From: Planctomycetota bacterium
GTDB taxonomy: Bacteria > Planctomycetota > Phycisphaerae > Phycisphaerales > SM1A02
Direction of reading: 5' to 3'
Length of the DNA stretch: 64,000 bases
Assembly (NCBI GenBank): GCA_003671075.1
Contig: QWPT01000008.1
Span: forward strand, 19,220-83,219
How positions within the stretch are numbered: position 1 is the stretch's first letter; each line of letters starts with the position of its first letter. The position numbers and the translations under genes are program-made. The notes below the pieces were generated by a model. That model saw only the letters and a program-made list of their open reading frames with translations. It made no database searches and was not told where the DNA came from. Shown piece after piece: positions 42,801 through 52,556 of this stretch.

Positions 42801-43436
42801 TTATTCCTCCACCGCCTCGACGGCGATCGGGTCGAGGGACCGGAGGAATTCCTCCGTCTTCTTGGGCAGGAACTTCGGGTCGCGCGCCTCGATCGAAATG
42901 AAGAAGCGATCGTTGGTGGCGCGACGGAAGCGGTTGGACTTGAACAGTGGGTGATAGAGCTGTGGCAGCCCGTTGAACAGGAACATCAACTTTACGCACG
43001 CAAGCGCGGAGAAAAGGATGGTCAGCTCAAACATGACGGGGATGAACGCAGGAAGGCTCATCGCGGGCTTGCCGGAAATGAGGAACGGGTACCCGGTGAC
43101 CCAGACCCCTGCCCATGTGGTCAGGCTCCACGAATTGGTGAAGGCCTGCAAGATGAACGCCGCGATGGTTCCGGTGGCACCTGCGAAGAACACGAAGATT
43201 GGAAGCCAGGTTCGCTGGATTCCCATCGCGCCATCGAGGCCGTGCACTGCGAACGGCGTGTGGCAATCCCACCGCTTATAGCCCGCATCGCGAACCTTCT
43301 CGGCAGCTGCCATGAGGTCGCCTGGGGTCTCGAACTCGGCAAGCATGCCGAAGAGCCTTGCGCCGGCGGGCGCTGGCTGGTTGAGCTTAGTTTCAGGAGG
43401 ATTGGTGACAATCGTCGCCATGGTTTGAACCGCCAT
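42801..43436 (-). CDS. actD: Alternative complex III subunit ActD (DUF3341)
   Basis: 211 aa. DUF3341 hallmarks: LFGMLAEFETPGDLMAAAEK, VRDAGYKRWDCHTPFAVHGL, then two membrane helices (TWLPIFVFFAGATGTIAAFI; MSLPAFIPVMFELTILFSAL) and HPLFKSNRFRRATNDRFFIS. Structural membrane subunit. ATGs at 43436 and 43421 are both possible; neither has a clear ribosome site. Confidence 0.92.
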   Translation of the reverse strand: MAVQTMATIVTNPPETKLNQPAPAGARLFGMLAEFETPGDLMAAAEKVRDAGYKRWDCHTPFAVHGLDGAMGIQRTWLPIFVFFAGATGTIAAFILQAFTNSWSLTTWAGVWVTGYPFLISGKPAMSLPAFIPVMFELTILFSALACVKLMFLFNGLPQLYHPLFKSNRFRRATNDRFFISIEARDPKFLPKKTEEFLRSLDPIAVEAVEE

Positions 43437-43466
43437 TATTTGAATCTACAGGAGGAGCGAGACTTC

Positions 43467-44942
43467 TCAGTGGTGATCGTGCGCGCGTGCGTGGCCGTGT
43501 TTGCCCGCGCCCGCACCATGCGGATCCGCTTGCGGCATCACCGCCTTCACCTCGGCCATTGCAATCATGGGGAGGTAGCGACAGAAGAGAAGGAAGAGCG
43601 TGAAGAAGAGACCGAAGGCGCCGAGCATGGTTCCGATGTCGACCCAGGTCGGGGTGAAGAGATCCCACGAACTCGGAAGGAAATCGTTGGCGAGACTCGA
43701 CACGATGATGACGAAGCGCTCGAACCACATGCCGACATTGACCACGATCGACAGGGCGAACATGAGCGGGATGCTGGTGCGGATGCGCTTGGACCAGAAA
43801 AGCTGCGGGGTAATCACATTGCAGCTGACCATGATGAGGTAGGCCCACCAATACTGGCCGAACGCGCGGTTGATGAAGGCGAACTTCTCGAACATCGCGC
43901 CCGAGTACCACGCGATGAAGAACTCGAGCGAGTACGCGTAGCCAACCATGCAGCCGGTCACCAGGATGACCTTGTTCATGTTGTCGAGATGGCGAAGCGT
44001 GATGAGATCCTTGAGTCCGAACATCTCGCGCGCGGGCACGGCGAGCGTGACCACCATGGCGAAGCCGGAGAAGATCGCACCCGCGACGAAGTACGGTGGG
44101 AAGATCGTGGTGTGCCAGCCAGGAAGCTGCGAAGTGGCGAAGTCGAACGACACCACCGAGTGCACCGAGAGAACCAGCGGCGTCGAGAGTGCGGCGAGCA
44201 GAAGGTACGCGCGCTCGTAGCGGTGCCAGTGGCGGTTCGAGCCGCGCCAGCCGAGGCTGAACAGGCCGTAGCCCATCTGCTGCAACTTGCCCTTGGCACG
44301 ATCGCGCAAGGTCGCAAGGTCCGGAACCATGCCCGTGTACCAGAAGAGCAGCGAAACAGTGAAGTAGGTCGAGACCGCGAAGACGTCCCAGAGGAGCGGC
44401 GAGCGGAACTGCGGCCACATCTCCATCTGGTTCGGGATCGGGAACAGCCAATAGGCGAACCACACGCGCCCGACATGGATGCCGGGGAAGGTGCCCGCGC
44501 AGATGACGGCGAAGATCGTCATTGCCTCGGCGAACCGATTGATGCCCGTGCGCCACTTCTGGCGGAACAGGAAGAGGATCGCGCTGATGAGCGTGCCTGC
44601 GTGACCGATGCCGACCCAGAACACGAAGTTCGTGATGTCGTAGGCCCACATGACGGGGTTGTTGAGGCCCCACACGCCAACGCCGGTGACGATCAGGTAG
44701 CCGATGCAAACGCCGAGCACGCTGAGGAGCCCGAGCGCAAGGGTGAACGCGACATACCACGCCGTGGGGGCGCGCTCTGCTTCGTTGACGCGGCAAACGG
44801 TGGCGGTGACCTGGCTGAACTTGTCCATGTTGAGGACAAGCGGAGCGCGTTCGCCGGGACGGTCGATGGTGTTGTCAACAATGACGCCGTGGTTGTTGGC
44901 GTGGCTGTTGGCGAGATTGGAATCGTGTGGGAGCGTCGTCAT
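43467..44942 (-). CDS. actC: Alternative complex III subunit ActC (NrfD-like quinol-oxidising)
   Basis: 491 aa with about ten membrane helices of the NrfD/PsrC family ([60 protein letters not shown]). In characterised complexes the equivalent subunit holds the quinol site. The C-terminus is His-rich ([12 protein letters not shown]). 14 nt after the actB stop. The opposite strand is open over this whole gene but has no recognisable content. Confidence 0.94.
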   Translation of the reverse strand: MTTLPHDSNLANSHANNHGVIVDNTIDRPGERAPLVLNMDKFSQVTATVCRVNEAERAPTAWYVAFTLALGLLSVLGVCIGYLIVTGVGVWGLNNPVMWAYDITNFVFWVGIGHAGTLISAILFLFRQKWRTGINRFAEAMTIFAVICAGTFPGIHVGRVWFAYWLFPIPNQMEMWPQFRSPLLWDVFAVSTYFTVSLLFWYTGMVPDLATLRDRAKGKLQQMGYGLFSLGWRGSNRHWHRYERAYLLLAALSTPLVLSVHSVVSFDFATSQLPGWHTTIFPPYFVAGAIFSGFAMVVTLAVPAREMFGLKDLITLRHLDNMNKVILVTGCMVGYAYSLEFFIAWYSGAMFEKFAFINRAFGQYWWAYLIMVSCNVITPQLFWSKRIRTSIPLMFALSIVVNVGMWFERFVIIVSSLANDFLPSSWDLFTPTWVDIGTMLGAFGLFFTLFLLFCRYLPMIAMAEVKAVMPQADPHGAGAGKHGHARAHDHH

Positions 44943-44956
44943 GGTTGCGCTCGAAA

Positions 44957-47900
44957 TTAGGCGTGATCGTGATCGTGACCGTGATCATGACCGTGGCTGT
45001 CGTGCGAATGATCGACCGCAGGGTTCTTGACGCGGGCGAGATACCTCACGCGCGGCTTGGTGTTGAGTTCCTCAAGGAGCTCGTAGCTCAGCTTGCTCTT
45101 CATGAGCGTCGCGACGCGGCTCTTTGGATTATTGAGATCGCCGAAGATGATCGCCTGCGTCGGGCATGCCTGCTGGCACGCGGTGACGATGGTGCCGTCC
45201 TCGATCGACCAGGTTTCCTTGCCGCTCTGCACTCCGCCGGCCTTGGCCCACGCGTTTTTCGCGTTGATCTTGGCTGCTTGGATGCGCTGCATGCAGAAGG
45301 AGCACTTCTCCATCACGCCGCGCGAACGCACGGTGACTTCGGGGTTGAACTGCATGCGCGACCACCCGGCCGGATTCTCGGTGATCGGATTGTGATCCTC
45401 GGGAATGGCCTTGTAGTACTCGGGCTCGACCTTGAGGAAACCTTCCTCACGGCTAGGATCGCGGCGCTGGTAGTCGAAGAAGTTGAAGCGCCGCACCTTG
45501 TACGGGCAGTTGTTGCTGCAGTAGCGGGTGCCGATGCAGCGGTTGTAGATCATGACATTGATGCCCTGCTCGTCATGCACGGTCGCGGCGACCGGGCAGA
45601 CCTGCTCACAAGGCGCGTTCTCGCACTGCATGCAGGTGAGCGGCTGGACGGCGAAGCCCGAAGGAGTATCGCCGTTGGAGCCACGGAAGTAGCGATCGAT
45701 GCGGATCCAGTGCATCTCGCGACCGCGCGCCACCATCGCCTTGCCGACGATGGGAACATTGTTCTCCGCCTGACAAGCGACGACGCAGGCGCTGCAACCC
45801 GTGCAGCTGGAGAGGTCGATCGACATCGCCCAGCGGTAGCGCGCGCCGTCGAGGTTTGATTCTTCCCAGAGCGACAACCGGTGGGCGACATGGCCGCCGT
45901 GACGGGCGAAGTCGGGGTGCGACTGGTAGTTCTTCAGGCTCGACTCGCGCACGAGGCTAGGAAGGCGCGCCTGAATTCCATCAGTCGGAACGCTGGCAAT
46001 GAGCGCGTCAGCAACGCCGTGGTCCTGAGTGTGGGCGAAGATGTAGGTTTCGCCAGTTTGAACGACGGTGGCGTTCACCATGCCCGGCGACGAAGTGGTG
46101 CGCAACGGGTAGGCGTTGAAGCCCGCGTTGGCAGCGATGCGGCCCGCGACTTCGCCACGACCGTAGCCGAGCGCGATCGAAGCGCAATCCTCAGCGTGAC
46201 CAGGCAAGCTCCACGCGGCGGCCTCCATCGAGGTTGCGCCGACGGTGACCTTGGTCATGTCGCCGTTCTTGAGGCCGAGCTTGCGCGCCGTGGCCGGAGC
46301 CATGAGCAGCGCGTTGTCCCAGGTGATCTTGGTGGCGGGGTCAGGGAGTTCCTGCAGCCATCCGAGATTGGCGAAGCGGCCGTCGCCGACCTTGGCGTCG
46401 AAGAGGAACGCGACTTCCATCGCATTGTTCGCGCCGATGCTCGCCGAAGCGCTGCTGCAAAGACTCGCAACATTGCCTGCGTTGATCACAGGAACGGTCG
46501 CAGCCTTCGCCGCGGTGCCTTCGACAAATCCTTGGTCGAGATTCGTCCGCCAAGCCGCCTCGAAGGCCAGGCCCGTGAGGCCGGTGCTCTTGATGTGCGC
46601 GCGACGAACGATTTCGTAGCTCGAAACCTGATCGTCGGCGGTGATGGCCGCGAGCACTTCGAGCGCATTACGACCGCCCTGCTCGATGTCCATGATTGGA
46701 AGAATGAGCGGCTGCTGCACAACGATGGAACCGTCGATGGCGCGACCGTCGGACCAGCACTCAAGGCTGTGCGCGGCGGGGACATGCCAGGTGCAAGCAG
46801 AGGACTTGCTGGTTTCGTTGGCGTAGAACGAGAGGTGCGCAACTTCCTTCGCCTTGGACATCTTGGCGGCGAAATCGATGTCGGCGGGCGCGTCGTAGAC
46901 GGGATTGCCACCGAGGACGACGAGCGTCTCGATGCTGCCCGAGGCGAGTGCTGCGCCGATTTCCTTCAGCTGCGTCATCGCGCCCGTGGCGGGGCCGGCG
47001 GTGTATGACACGGTGGTCCCGACCGAACCGAGGCGCTCGTTCATCGCGGCGGCAAGGGCGATGGTCGCGGGATCCTGCATGGCTCCAGCAACAACCAACG
47101 CGTGCGAACCAGCAGCCTTGAGATCGGCGATCAGTTGCGCGAAGACTTCCTTCTCGTGCTCATCGAGCATGGTGGCGGCGCGAGAGTTGGATGCGAGTGC
47201 ATCCGCCGCGCCGATGCCGAGTTCTTTGGCAACCATGGCGGCAAAGACGGCGATGTCGCTGCGACGAAGCGCAAACCGCTCGTCCGCGCTCATGCCGGTC
47301 ACGGTGACCGATGGCTCGACGACATACATGCGCGACTGCGCTTGCTTGGATGGATCGCTCTCCTCGATGCGGCGGCCCTTGGCCCATGCACGCGAGTTGG
47401 CGATGCCGACGGCGGGACAGCCCAAGACATCGGCGTCGAGAACGAGCATGACTTTGGCCGCGTCGAACGCGGGCATGGCGAGAAACGCGCTGCCGAAGGC
47501 GGCAGTGGTCGCGGCGACGGAGGCGTCGGTCGACATCGCATTCCACGAAGCCCAACGGGCCTTCGGGTACGCGGCGAGGAAACGCATCTTCATGTCGTCG
47601 AGCGTCGGGCTCATGCTGGAGTCAACGAGAACCGCGAGGCCCGCGCCGGCATCAGCCTTGTGCTTCTTCGCCGTTTCGGCGCACCAACCGCTGAACGCGG
47701 TCCAAGTGCTGGCCTGACCCTGCTTGGTCAGCATGCGACTGCGATCAGGATCGTAGAGCTCAAGCACGCGCGACTGAACGATCGCGTTTGAACCGGCAGC
47801 GAACGGCAGCGCCGGATTTCCCTCGAGCTTGATCGGACGGCCGTCGTAGCTCTTTGCGAGCACGGGCCAAGCGATGCCGGCGACTTCAACGCAGGTCGCG

Positions 47901-48208
47901 TAGTCGTTGGGCACGCCCATGGTTCGACCGGGCTGACCTTGCGCGAAGGGAACGATCTTCGTCTCGGGCCAGCGGCGGCACGATGCGAGACCAGCGAGTG
48001 CGAAGCCCGCACCCATGAGTTTGATGAAGGTGCGGCGTTCGTCGCCGGTGGCCAGTTCCTGCGCGTTGGGACCAAATTCGCGAGCCATCAGCTCGCGGAA
48101 CTCAGGCGTCTTCTCGAGATCGTCGTTGCTGCGCCAGTATTCAGCGCGCGAAAACTTCATCGTCGCGTCGTTGCTCTCGTTGTCGCAGCCTGTGCGTGAT
48201 TCGTGCAT
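44957..48208 (-). CDS. actB: Alternative complex III subunit ActB (molybdopterin-like/4Fe-4S fusion)
   Basis: 1083 aa. An extended N-terminal region ([19 protein letters not shown]) leads to a twin-arginine signal [20 protein letters not shown], the extended-Tat arrangement known for this family. Residues ~100-750 are a molybdopterin-oxidoreductase-like domain; in studied ActB this part has no Mo cofactor. The C-terminal ferredoxin-like domain has cluster motifs [15 protein letters not shown] (~801), [14 protein letters not shown] (~859) and [14 protein letters not shown] (~889). The end is His-rich ([12 protein letters not shown]). AAGGGA precedes the ATG at 48208. TatC is encoded 1.8 kb away. 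Confidence 0.95.
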   Translation of the reverse strand: MHESRTGCDNESNDATMKFSRAEYWRSNDDLEKTPEFRELMAREFGPNAQELATGDERRTFIKLMGAGFALAGLASCRRWPETKIVPFAQGQPGRTMGVPNDYATCVEVAGIAWPVLAKSYDGRPIKLEGNPALPFAAGSNAIVQSRVLELYDPDRSRMLTKQGQASTWTAFSGWCAETAKKHKADAGAGLAVLVDSSMSPTLDDMKMRFLAAYPKARWASWNAMSTDASVAATTAAFGSAFLAMPAFDAAKVMLVLDADVLGCPAVGIANSRAWAKGRRIEESDPSKQAQSRMYVVEPSVTVTGMSADERFALRRSDIAVFAAMVAKELGIGAADALASNSRAATMLDEHEKEVFAQLIADLKAAGSHALVVAGAMQDPATIALAAAMNERLGSVGTTVSYTAGPATGAMTQLKEIGAALASGSIETLVVLGGNPVYDAPADIDFAAKMSKAKEVAHLSFYANETSKSSACTWHVPAAHSLECWSDGRAIDGSIVVQQPLILPIMDIEQGGRNALEVLAAITADDQVSSYEIVRRAHIKSTGLTGLAFEAAWRTNLDQGFVEGTAAKAATVPVINAGNVASLCSSASASIGANNAMEVAFLFDAKVGDGRFANLGWLQELPDPATKITWDNALLMAPATARKLGLKNGDMTKVTVGATSMEAAAWSLPGHAEDCASIALGYGRGEVAGRIAANAGFNAYPLRTTSSPGMVNATVVQTGETYIFAHTQDHGVADALIASVPTDGIQARLPSLVRESSLKNYQSHPDFARHGGHVAHRLSLWEESNLDGARYRWAMSIDLSSCTGCSACVVACQAENNVPIVGKAMVARGREMHWIRIDRYFRGSNGDTPSGFAVQPLTCMQCENAPCEQVCPVAATVHDEQGINVMIYNRCIGTRYCSNNCPYKVRRFNFFDYQRRDPSREEGFLKVEPEYYKAIPEDHNPITENPAGWSRMQFNPEVTVRSRGVMEKCSFCMQRIQAAKINAKNAWAKAGGVQSGKETWSIEDGTIVTACQQACPTQAIIFGDLNNPKSRVATLMKSKLSYELLEELNTKPRVRYLARVKNPAVDHSHDSHGHDHGHDHDHA

Positions 48209-48216
48209 GGTGGTCC

Positions 48217-48260
48217 CTTGCTTAGCCCTTGCTTAGCCCTTGTTTAGCCCTTGCTTAGGC
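48217..48260. repeat. 11-bp tandem repeat, 4 copies, in the actA-actB gap
   Basis: CTTGCTTAGCC occurs twice exactly and twice with one change, at strict 11-bp spacing, just upstream of the actB ribosome site. It could affect mRNA structure between actA and actB. Confidence 0.9.
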
Positions 48261-48324
48261 TTGGCGTAATGGCTGGCTTTGTCTCTGGCTCTGTCCCTGA
48301 CCGTGTCGCTTGCTTCAGTTGCAA

Positions 48325-48978
48325 TCAGCGGTGGCACGTCGAGCAGTTGTCGTTCGGATTGATGTCGAATTTGGTCTTGAGCGCCTGGTGCTCGGATGCG
48401 CTCAACTCAGCCGTCGCGTCGAACGCAAGATTGGTGATCTCACTCAACGGACGCAAGTTTTTGTCCGGATTGCGGTGGCACTCGAGGCACCAGCCCATGG
48501 AGAGCGGCTCGTTTTGATAGACGACTTCCATCTTGTCGATGCGGCCGTGACAAGAAACGCAACCCACCCCGCGACTCACATGCGCGCTGTGATTGAAGTA
48601 GGCAAACTCAGGAAGCTTGTGAATGCGTATCCACGGAACGGGAAGACCCGTTGCGTAGCTCTCCTTGATCTTGGCGAGCTTGGGACTTTCGGGGCGAATG
48701 TGGGTGTGGCAGTTCATGCAAGTCTGCGTCGCAGGAACGGAGGCATGCGCCGCCTTCTCGACGGATGTGTGGCAGTAACGGCAATCGAGACCGAGTTCGC
48801 CTGCATGAAGCGCATGGCTGTACGGAACAGGCTGCTCTGGTTGGTAGCCAACCTCGAGCGTCTTGGGGCTGAGCCCGTATGCGACGAAGAAGATCGCGTA
48901 AACCGGGATCGTTGCTGCGGCGAGAATGATTGTCGGCAGCAAGAGGTTGGACCATCTCGGGAAGAGAAACCTGCTCAT
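48325..48978 (-). CDS. actA: Alternative complex III subunit ActA (pentaheme cytochrome c)
   Basis: 217 aa. An N-terminal membrane anchor (LLLPTIILAAATIPVYAIFF) is followed by five CxxCH heme sites: CRYCH, CMNCH, CVSCH, CLECH and CSTCH. The spacing and the VPYSHALHAGELGLDCRYCH segment match ActA. It relays electrons from the iron-sulfur chain of ActB towards ActE. First gene of the respiratory operon, with a good promoter 100 nt upstream. Confidence 0.95.
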   Translation of the reverse strand: MSRFLFPRWSNLLLPTIILAAATIPVYAIFFVAYGLSPKTLEVGYQPEQPVPYSHALHAGELGLDCRYCHTSVEKAAHASVPATQTCMNCHTHIRPESPKLAKIKESYATGLPVPWIRIHKLPEFAYFNHSAHVSRGVGCVSCHGRIDKMEVVYQNEPLSMGWCLECHRNPDKNLRPLSEITNLAFDATAELSASEHQALKTKFDINPNDNCSTCHR

Positions 48979-49044
48979 CGCTGGAAGAGCTCCGTGGAAC
49001 TGCTTGAAAGACGGACTTGTGTGTCCGAGTGAAACATCGCGCTT

Positions 49045-49070
49045 GACTTCGTGCCAATTTTCACGAAGTC
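49045..49070 (-). promoter_or_regulatory. Perfect 9-bp inverted repeat in the actA leader
   Basis: GACTTCGTG and CACGAAGTC flank an 8-nt spacer (CCAATTTT). It lies immediately downstream of the predicted transcription start, so it could be an operator for a dimeric regulator or an mRNA hairpin. Confidence 0.6.
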
Positions 49071-49079
49071 GAAAATCCT

Positions 49080-49108
49080 ATCGTAGATGCTGCCGCGATG
49101 ATCGTCAA
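49080..49108 (-). promoter_or_regulatory. Promoter of the act-cox operon
   Basis: Minus-strand TTGACG (49103-49108), a 17-bp spacer, TACGAT (49080-49085). This is the best housekeeping-type promoter in the window. It predicts a leader of about 95 nt before actA. Confidence 0.7.
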
Positions 49109-49157
49109 ACGCAGCAGCCCTATCTTTGCGCAGTTCTAGGACCTTACCCCATGCTGC

Positions 49158-49964
49158 TCAAGGAGCCGTCCCGTTGGTGTCGGGAGCGATCGAGAAGAAG
49201 CGCCGAGCGTTGGCGTCGAGGACGGCGGCGACCTCGTGACGATCGCGCGACCAGAGGTCGGCAAGCGCGTGAGCAACATGGACGACAAAGCGCGGCTCGT
49301 TGGGCCGGACGGTTCGGTGCGGCTCGGGGGTGAGGAACGGCGCGTCGGTCTCGACCATCACCCGATCGATGGGGGCCAGGCGCGCGGCTTCGTGGGTGGC
49401 GACGGCATTGCGGAAGGTCACCACGCCGGTGAAGCTCACCGAGGCGCCGAAATCAAGAAGGAGCCGCATTTCGCGCGGTCCGGCGGTAAAGCAGTGGAAG
49501 ACGAACCGGTCGGGCGCGAGGCCACTAGCGCGCAGAACGGGCACCAATTCGTCGAACGCATCGCGGCAATGCACCACGATGGGCTTGTCCAACCGTGGAT
49601 CCTCACGCCGCCAAGTGGCCAAGTTGGCAAGCTGCGCTTCGAGAACGCTCATCTGCAGCTCCACCGAGGGCTCCTTGTGATGGCGATCGAGCCCCAGTTC
49701 CCCCCAGGCCACACACTTGGGATCGAGCCCGACTTCGCGCATTTGCGCCCAATTTGCTGGGCGGTCGGCATAAAGCGGATGAACCCCTGCGCTCGACCAG
49801 AGGTTGGGGTGCGCACGCGCAAGGGCGAGCGCTCGAACCGCGTCGCCGGTGGTGGTTGAGATGGAGATGGCTCCAAAGACCCCGTTGGCGCGGGCGGCGG
49901 CGAGGACAGAATCAACGCGGCCCTCGTATTCAGGGAAAGTCAGGTGGCAGTGCGTGTCGATCAC
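49158..49964 (-). CDS. TatD-family metal-dependent hydrolase
   Basis: 268 aa TIM-barrel of the TatD/YcfH family, a 3'-5' DNase or deoxyribonuclease-like hydrolase. Metal ligands: DTHCHLTFPEYEG at the N-terminus, GELGLDRHHKEPSVELQMSV (the conserved Glu), VVHCRDAF, VFHCFTAGPREMR, and VMVETDAPFLTPEPHR near the end. The GTG at 49964 (VIDTHCHL) is chosen because it matches the family start and has TACGCT 7 nt upstream. A longer frame would overlap tatC. Confidence 0.93.
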   Translation of the reverse strand: MIDTHCHLTFPEYEGRVDSVLAAARANGVFGAISISTTTGDAVRALALARAHPNLWSSAGVHPLYADRPANWAQMREVGLDPKCVAWGELGLDRHHKEPSVELQMSVLEAQLANLATWRREDPRLDKPIVVHCRDAFDELVPVLRASGLAPDRFVFHCFTAGPREMRLLLDFGASVSFTGVVTFRNAVATHEAARLAPIDRVMVETDAPFLTPEPHRTVRPNEPRFVVHVAHALADLWSRDRHEVAAVLDANARRFFSIAPDTNGTAP

Positions 49965-49971
49965 CCAAGAC

Positions 49972-49977
49972 AGCGTA
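49972..49977 (-). promoter_or_regulatory. -10-like TACGCT of the tatD-family gene
   Basis: Ends 7 nt before the GTG at 49964, predicting a leaderless message. Confidence 0.4.
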
Positions 49978-50020
49978 CCGCGCTCGTCCGATCCCGCCCG
50001 TCCCACTCGTGCGCGCCCTG

Positions 50021-50026
50021 TAGACT
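50021..50026 (+). promoter_or_regulatory. -10 element TAGACT of tatC
   Basis: Ends 9 nt before the tatC ATG. Same spacing as TATACT before the dnaJ-like gene. Confidence 0.5.
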
Positions 50027-50035
50027 CGTCGACCA

Positions 50036-51244
50036 ATGCCCATACGCGATCAACCTGAAGAAGCCGGCGGCTCGATGAGCTTCGGCGATCACTTGGAAGA
50101 GCTGCGGTCCCGAGTGTTTAGAGCACTGGCCCTGCCCGTTCCCCTCGCACTCGGGCTCTTCTTCGTTGCGCCATACATGCGCGCGATCCTGATTGAACCG
50201 CTGTTCATCGCCTTGCGCGCCAATGGGCAGCCTTGCCAGATTCAGGCGCTTTCGCCTGGCGAAACCATCACAACCGACCTCAAACTCTCCTTCATCGGCG
50301 CGCTCGCGATCTCTGCGCCCTGGTTGCTCTACCAGTTCTGGAAGTTCATCGAGCCCGGCCTCTATGTGGCTGAGCGGCGATACGCGCGCTTTCTGACGCC
50401 GCTGTCCGCACTGCTCGCTTTCGGCGGAATCCTGCTGTTTCACTGGATTCTGCTGCCGTTCGCCCTGATGTTCCTCGTCGGATTCGGCACGCAGCCCGCG
50501 CGCAAGTTCGACCTGCCCGCTCCGCTCACTGCGCCGACCGATGGTTCGACACCCGCGGCGCCCTTCGTGTTTCCCGTGCTCGACGAGGATCCCCCGTCGC
50601 CGCAACCTGGGCAAGTGTGGGTTTCGCCCAAGAACCAAGTGCTTCGCATCGCGGTTCCCGTGCCGAAATTCGCCTCGAACGCCATCGTCGAGTTCGCCGG
50701 AACCGTCACCGAGGCGGTCTCATCGGGCTCGCTCGAACCGAAAGCGCCGCAACTTTCCATCCTTGAGCTTCCGCTCACGGTGATGGGCGGCATCTCGCAG
50801 ACTTACCGACTGAGCGAGTACATCGACTTCGCGCTGTTCCTTCTGGCGGCATCGGTGCTCGCGTTCCAAATGCCCGCGCTGATCCTGTTGCTGGGCTGGA
50901 TTGGTTTCATCAGCCCAGTGCTCCTTCGCAAGTATCGGCGTTGGGCCTACTTTGGCCTGGTGATCGTTGCTGCGCTGGTCGCGCCGCCCGACATCACCTC
51001 GTTGTTCCTGATGTTGGCGCCGCTGCTGCTGCTCTACGAGCTCGGAATCCTGCTGCTCGTGCTCGTTCCGGCCCACAAGGTCTCGGATGGGCGCGTGTTC
51101 TCGGTCCGCGGATTCGGGCCCTCGGTAGCGCAGCCCGCACAGACGGAACAGTCGCGCGCACGAAGTTCGCAAGAACCGCAAGACGATTGGCATACGCCAA
51201 GATCAAATGACGATGACCGGGGTGCTGGAGGCGGATCGTCGTGA
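50036..51244 (+). CDS. tatC: Sec-independent translocase TatC
   Basis: 402 aa against ~250 for typical TatC. The N-terminal signal-recognition region is SFGDHLEELRSRVFRAL and the periplasmic/TM2-3 region has APWLLYQFWKFIEPGLYVAE with the conserved FxxPGLxxxE pattern. An insert of about 100 residues (~150-245; Pro-rich then beta-like, FVFPVLDEDPPSPQPGQVWV) sits before the last helices (GFISPVLLRKYRRWAYFGLV, APPDITSLFLMLAPLLLLYE). The C-terminal 50 residues are hydrophilic. It binds twin-arginine signals, such as that of ActB nearby. Confidence 0.93.
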   Translation: MPIRDQPEEAGGSMSFGDHLEELRSRVFRALALPVPLALGLFFVAPYMRAILIEPLFIALRANGQPCQIQALSPGETITTDLKLSFIGALAISAPWLLYQFWKFIEPGLYVAERRYARFLTPLSALLAFGGILLFHWILLPFALMFLVGFGTQPARKFDLPAPLTAPTDGSTPAAPFVFPVLDEDPPSPQPGQVWVSPKNQVLRIAVPVPKFASNAIVEFAGTVTEAVSSGSLEPKAPQLSILELPLTVMGGISQTYRLSEYIDFALFLLAASVLAFQMPALILLLGWIGFISPVLLRKYRRWAYFGLVIVAALVAPPDITSLFLMLAPLLLLYELGILLLVLVPAHKVSDGRVFSVRGFGPSVAQPAQTEQSRARSSQEPQDDWHTPRSNDDDRGAGGGSS

Positions 51245-51342
51245 TCCGCCGTCTAGGTGACCGATTGGTACATCGAGGGTCGTCGAAGGACTTGCGCGCA
51301 AGCGTTGCGTTTGCACGCATAGTTCGAAGACGGAGACGAATG

Positions 51343-51879
51343 ATGAACTCCCTACGCCTTGTGCGAACAGCACATGACGGCGTGAGCGATGTCGACGTGC
51401 GCATGATGGAGCGCGCGATCGAACTTGCCCGCCGAGCCGCCCTTGATGGCGAGGTTCCGATTGCAGCGGTGATTTACCGCGGCGAGGAAATTCTCGGCGA
51501 GGCGGCGAACAACCGAGAAGCGGCCCAGGATCCCACTGGCCACGCTGAAATCGTTGCGATGCGCGAGGCCGGCAAAAAGCTCGGCGAATGGCGACTCGAG
51601 GGTTGTTCGATGGCGGTGACGCTCGAACCATGCCCGATGTGCGCGGGCGCGTTGGTCAATGCGCGGCTGGGCAGGTTGATCTACGGCGCGACCGATCCAA
51701 AGGCTGGCGCCTGCGAAACTCTCTATTCGATTCCTGGCGATGTGCGACTCAATCATCGCGTGGAGATGCATGGCGGCGTGCTTGCGCCCCGCTGTGTTGA
51801 ACTCCTGCGCGCATTCTTCCGCGAGCGCCGCGCGCAGCAGAAGACCATGAAGAACGACGCGAAAAAGCGCTCGGCCTGA
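51343..51879 (+). CDS. tadA: tRNA-specific adenosine deaminase
   Basis: 178 aa. The zinc site is HAE (GHAEIVAMREA) plus PCPMCAGAL, the TadA signature, so it converts A34 to inosine in tRNA-Arg. The family start is MMERAIELARRAALDGEVPI. GGAG lies 7 nt before the ATG at 51343; a GTG at 51241 overlapping the tatC stop would add 34 basic residues and is less likely. Followed after 13 bp by a HAD hydrolase. Confidence 0.93.
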   Translation: MNSLRLVRTAHDGVSDVDVRMMERAIELARRAALDGEVPIAAVIYRGEEILGEAANNREAAQDPTGHAEIVAMREAGKKLGEWRLEGCSMAVTLEPCPMCAGALVNARLGRLIYGATDPKAGACETLYSIPGDVRLNHRVEMHGGVLAPRCVELLRAFFRERRAQQKTMKNDAKKRSA

Positions 51880-51892
51880 AGGATTTCCCGAC

Positions 51893-52534
51893 ATGACTTC
51901 GCGACATCCTGTCAAGCTTGTTTGCGTCGACCTCGGTGGAGTTGTGGTGCGCATTCGCCACTCGTTGGCGGAGACGCTGCATGCGGCCGGCGTGCCCGGC
52001 TATCTGCTCGAAGCCATTTCCACCGACGAAATGCAGGCTTTCCGCGCATCGACCTCGCTATACCAGCGCGGAGTGCATGACTGGGATGCTTGGCTCGACG
52101 CGGCGCACGATGCCCTCGCACGCCGCCTCGACCGCGACACACTCTTGCGCGCGCACGATGCGATCTTGATGGGCGAGTATCCCGGCGTGGCCCGCAGCCT
52201 TGGTGCGATTCGCAACGCTGGCGCTGCAACGGCGTGCCTGTCCAACACCAACGCCCGCCACTGGGACGCACTCATCGAGTTGCCCGCGCTGGGCGAAATC
52301 GAACATCGCCACGCGTCGCATCTGCTCGGGCTTGAGAAGCCGAGCGCGGAGATCTACCGCGCGTTCGAGCACGCGACGGGAAGAGCTGGCGCCGACATTC
52401 TCTTTCTCGACGACCTCGAAGCGAATTGCATCGCGGCACGCGCGTGTGGATGGAATTGCGTGCGCATCGACCACCAACGCGACACCGCCGCGCAGATCAT
52501 CGCCGCCGCGCGCGCGCACGGCGTTCCCTGCTGA
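51893..52534 (+). CDS. HAD-superfamily hydrolase
   Basis: 213 aa. Motif I is VCVDLGGVVVRI, in which the second Asp of DxD is replaced by Gly, as seen in some YihX-like members. The cap region follows (~20-90), then motif II ACLSNTNARHW, the Lys of motif III in LGLEKPSAEIYRAF, and motif IV ILFLDDLEANCIAAR. Possibly a phosphatase or dehalogenase-like enzyme; loss of the acid/base Asp may reduce phosphatase activity. Substrate unknown. Confidence 0.85.
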   Translation: MTSRHPVKLVCVDLGGVVVRIRHSLAETLHAAGVPGYLLEAISTDEMQAFRASTSLYQRGVHDWDAWLDAAHDALARRLDRDTLLRAHDAILMGEYPGVARSLGAIRNAGAATACLSNTNARHWDALIELPALGEIEHRHASHLLGLEKPSAEIYRAFEHATGRAGADILFLDDLEANCIAARACGWNCVRIDHQRDTAAQIIAAARAHGVPC

Positions 52535-52556
52535 CGCGCGTCTTCACGCCACGCCT

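Noticed and set aside
42288..44960. 890-codon open frame on the plus strand opposite actC-actE
   Set aside because: It is exactly antisense to three certain genes. Its translation is rich in Arg, Glu, His and Gly without any domain pattern, as expected for antisense frames of high-GC membrane-protein genes.
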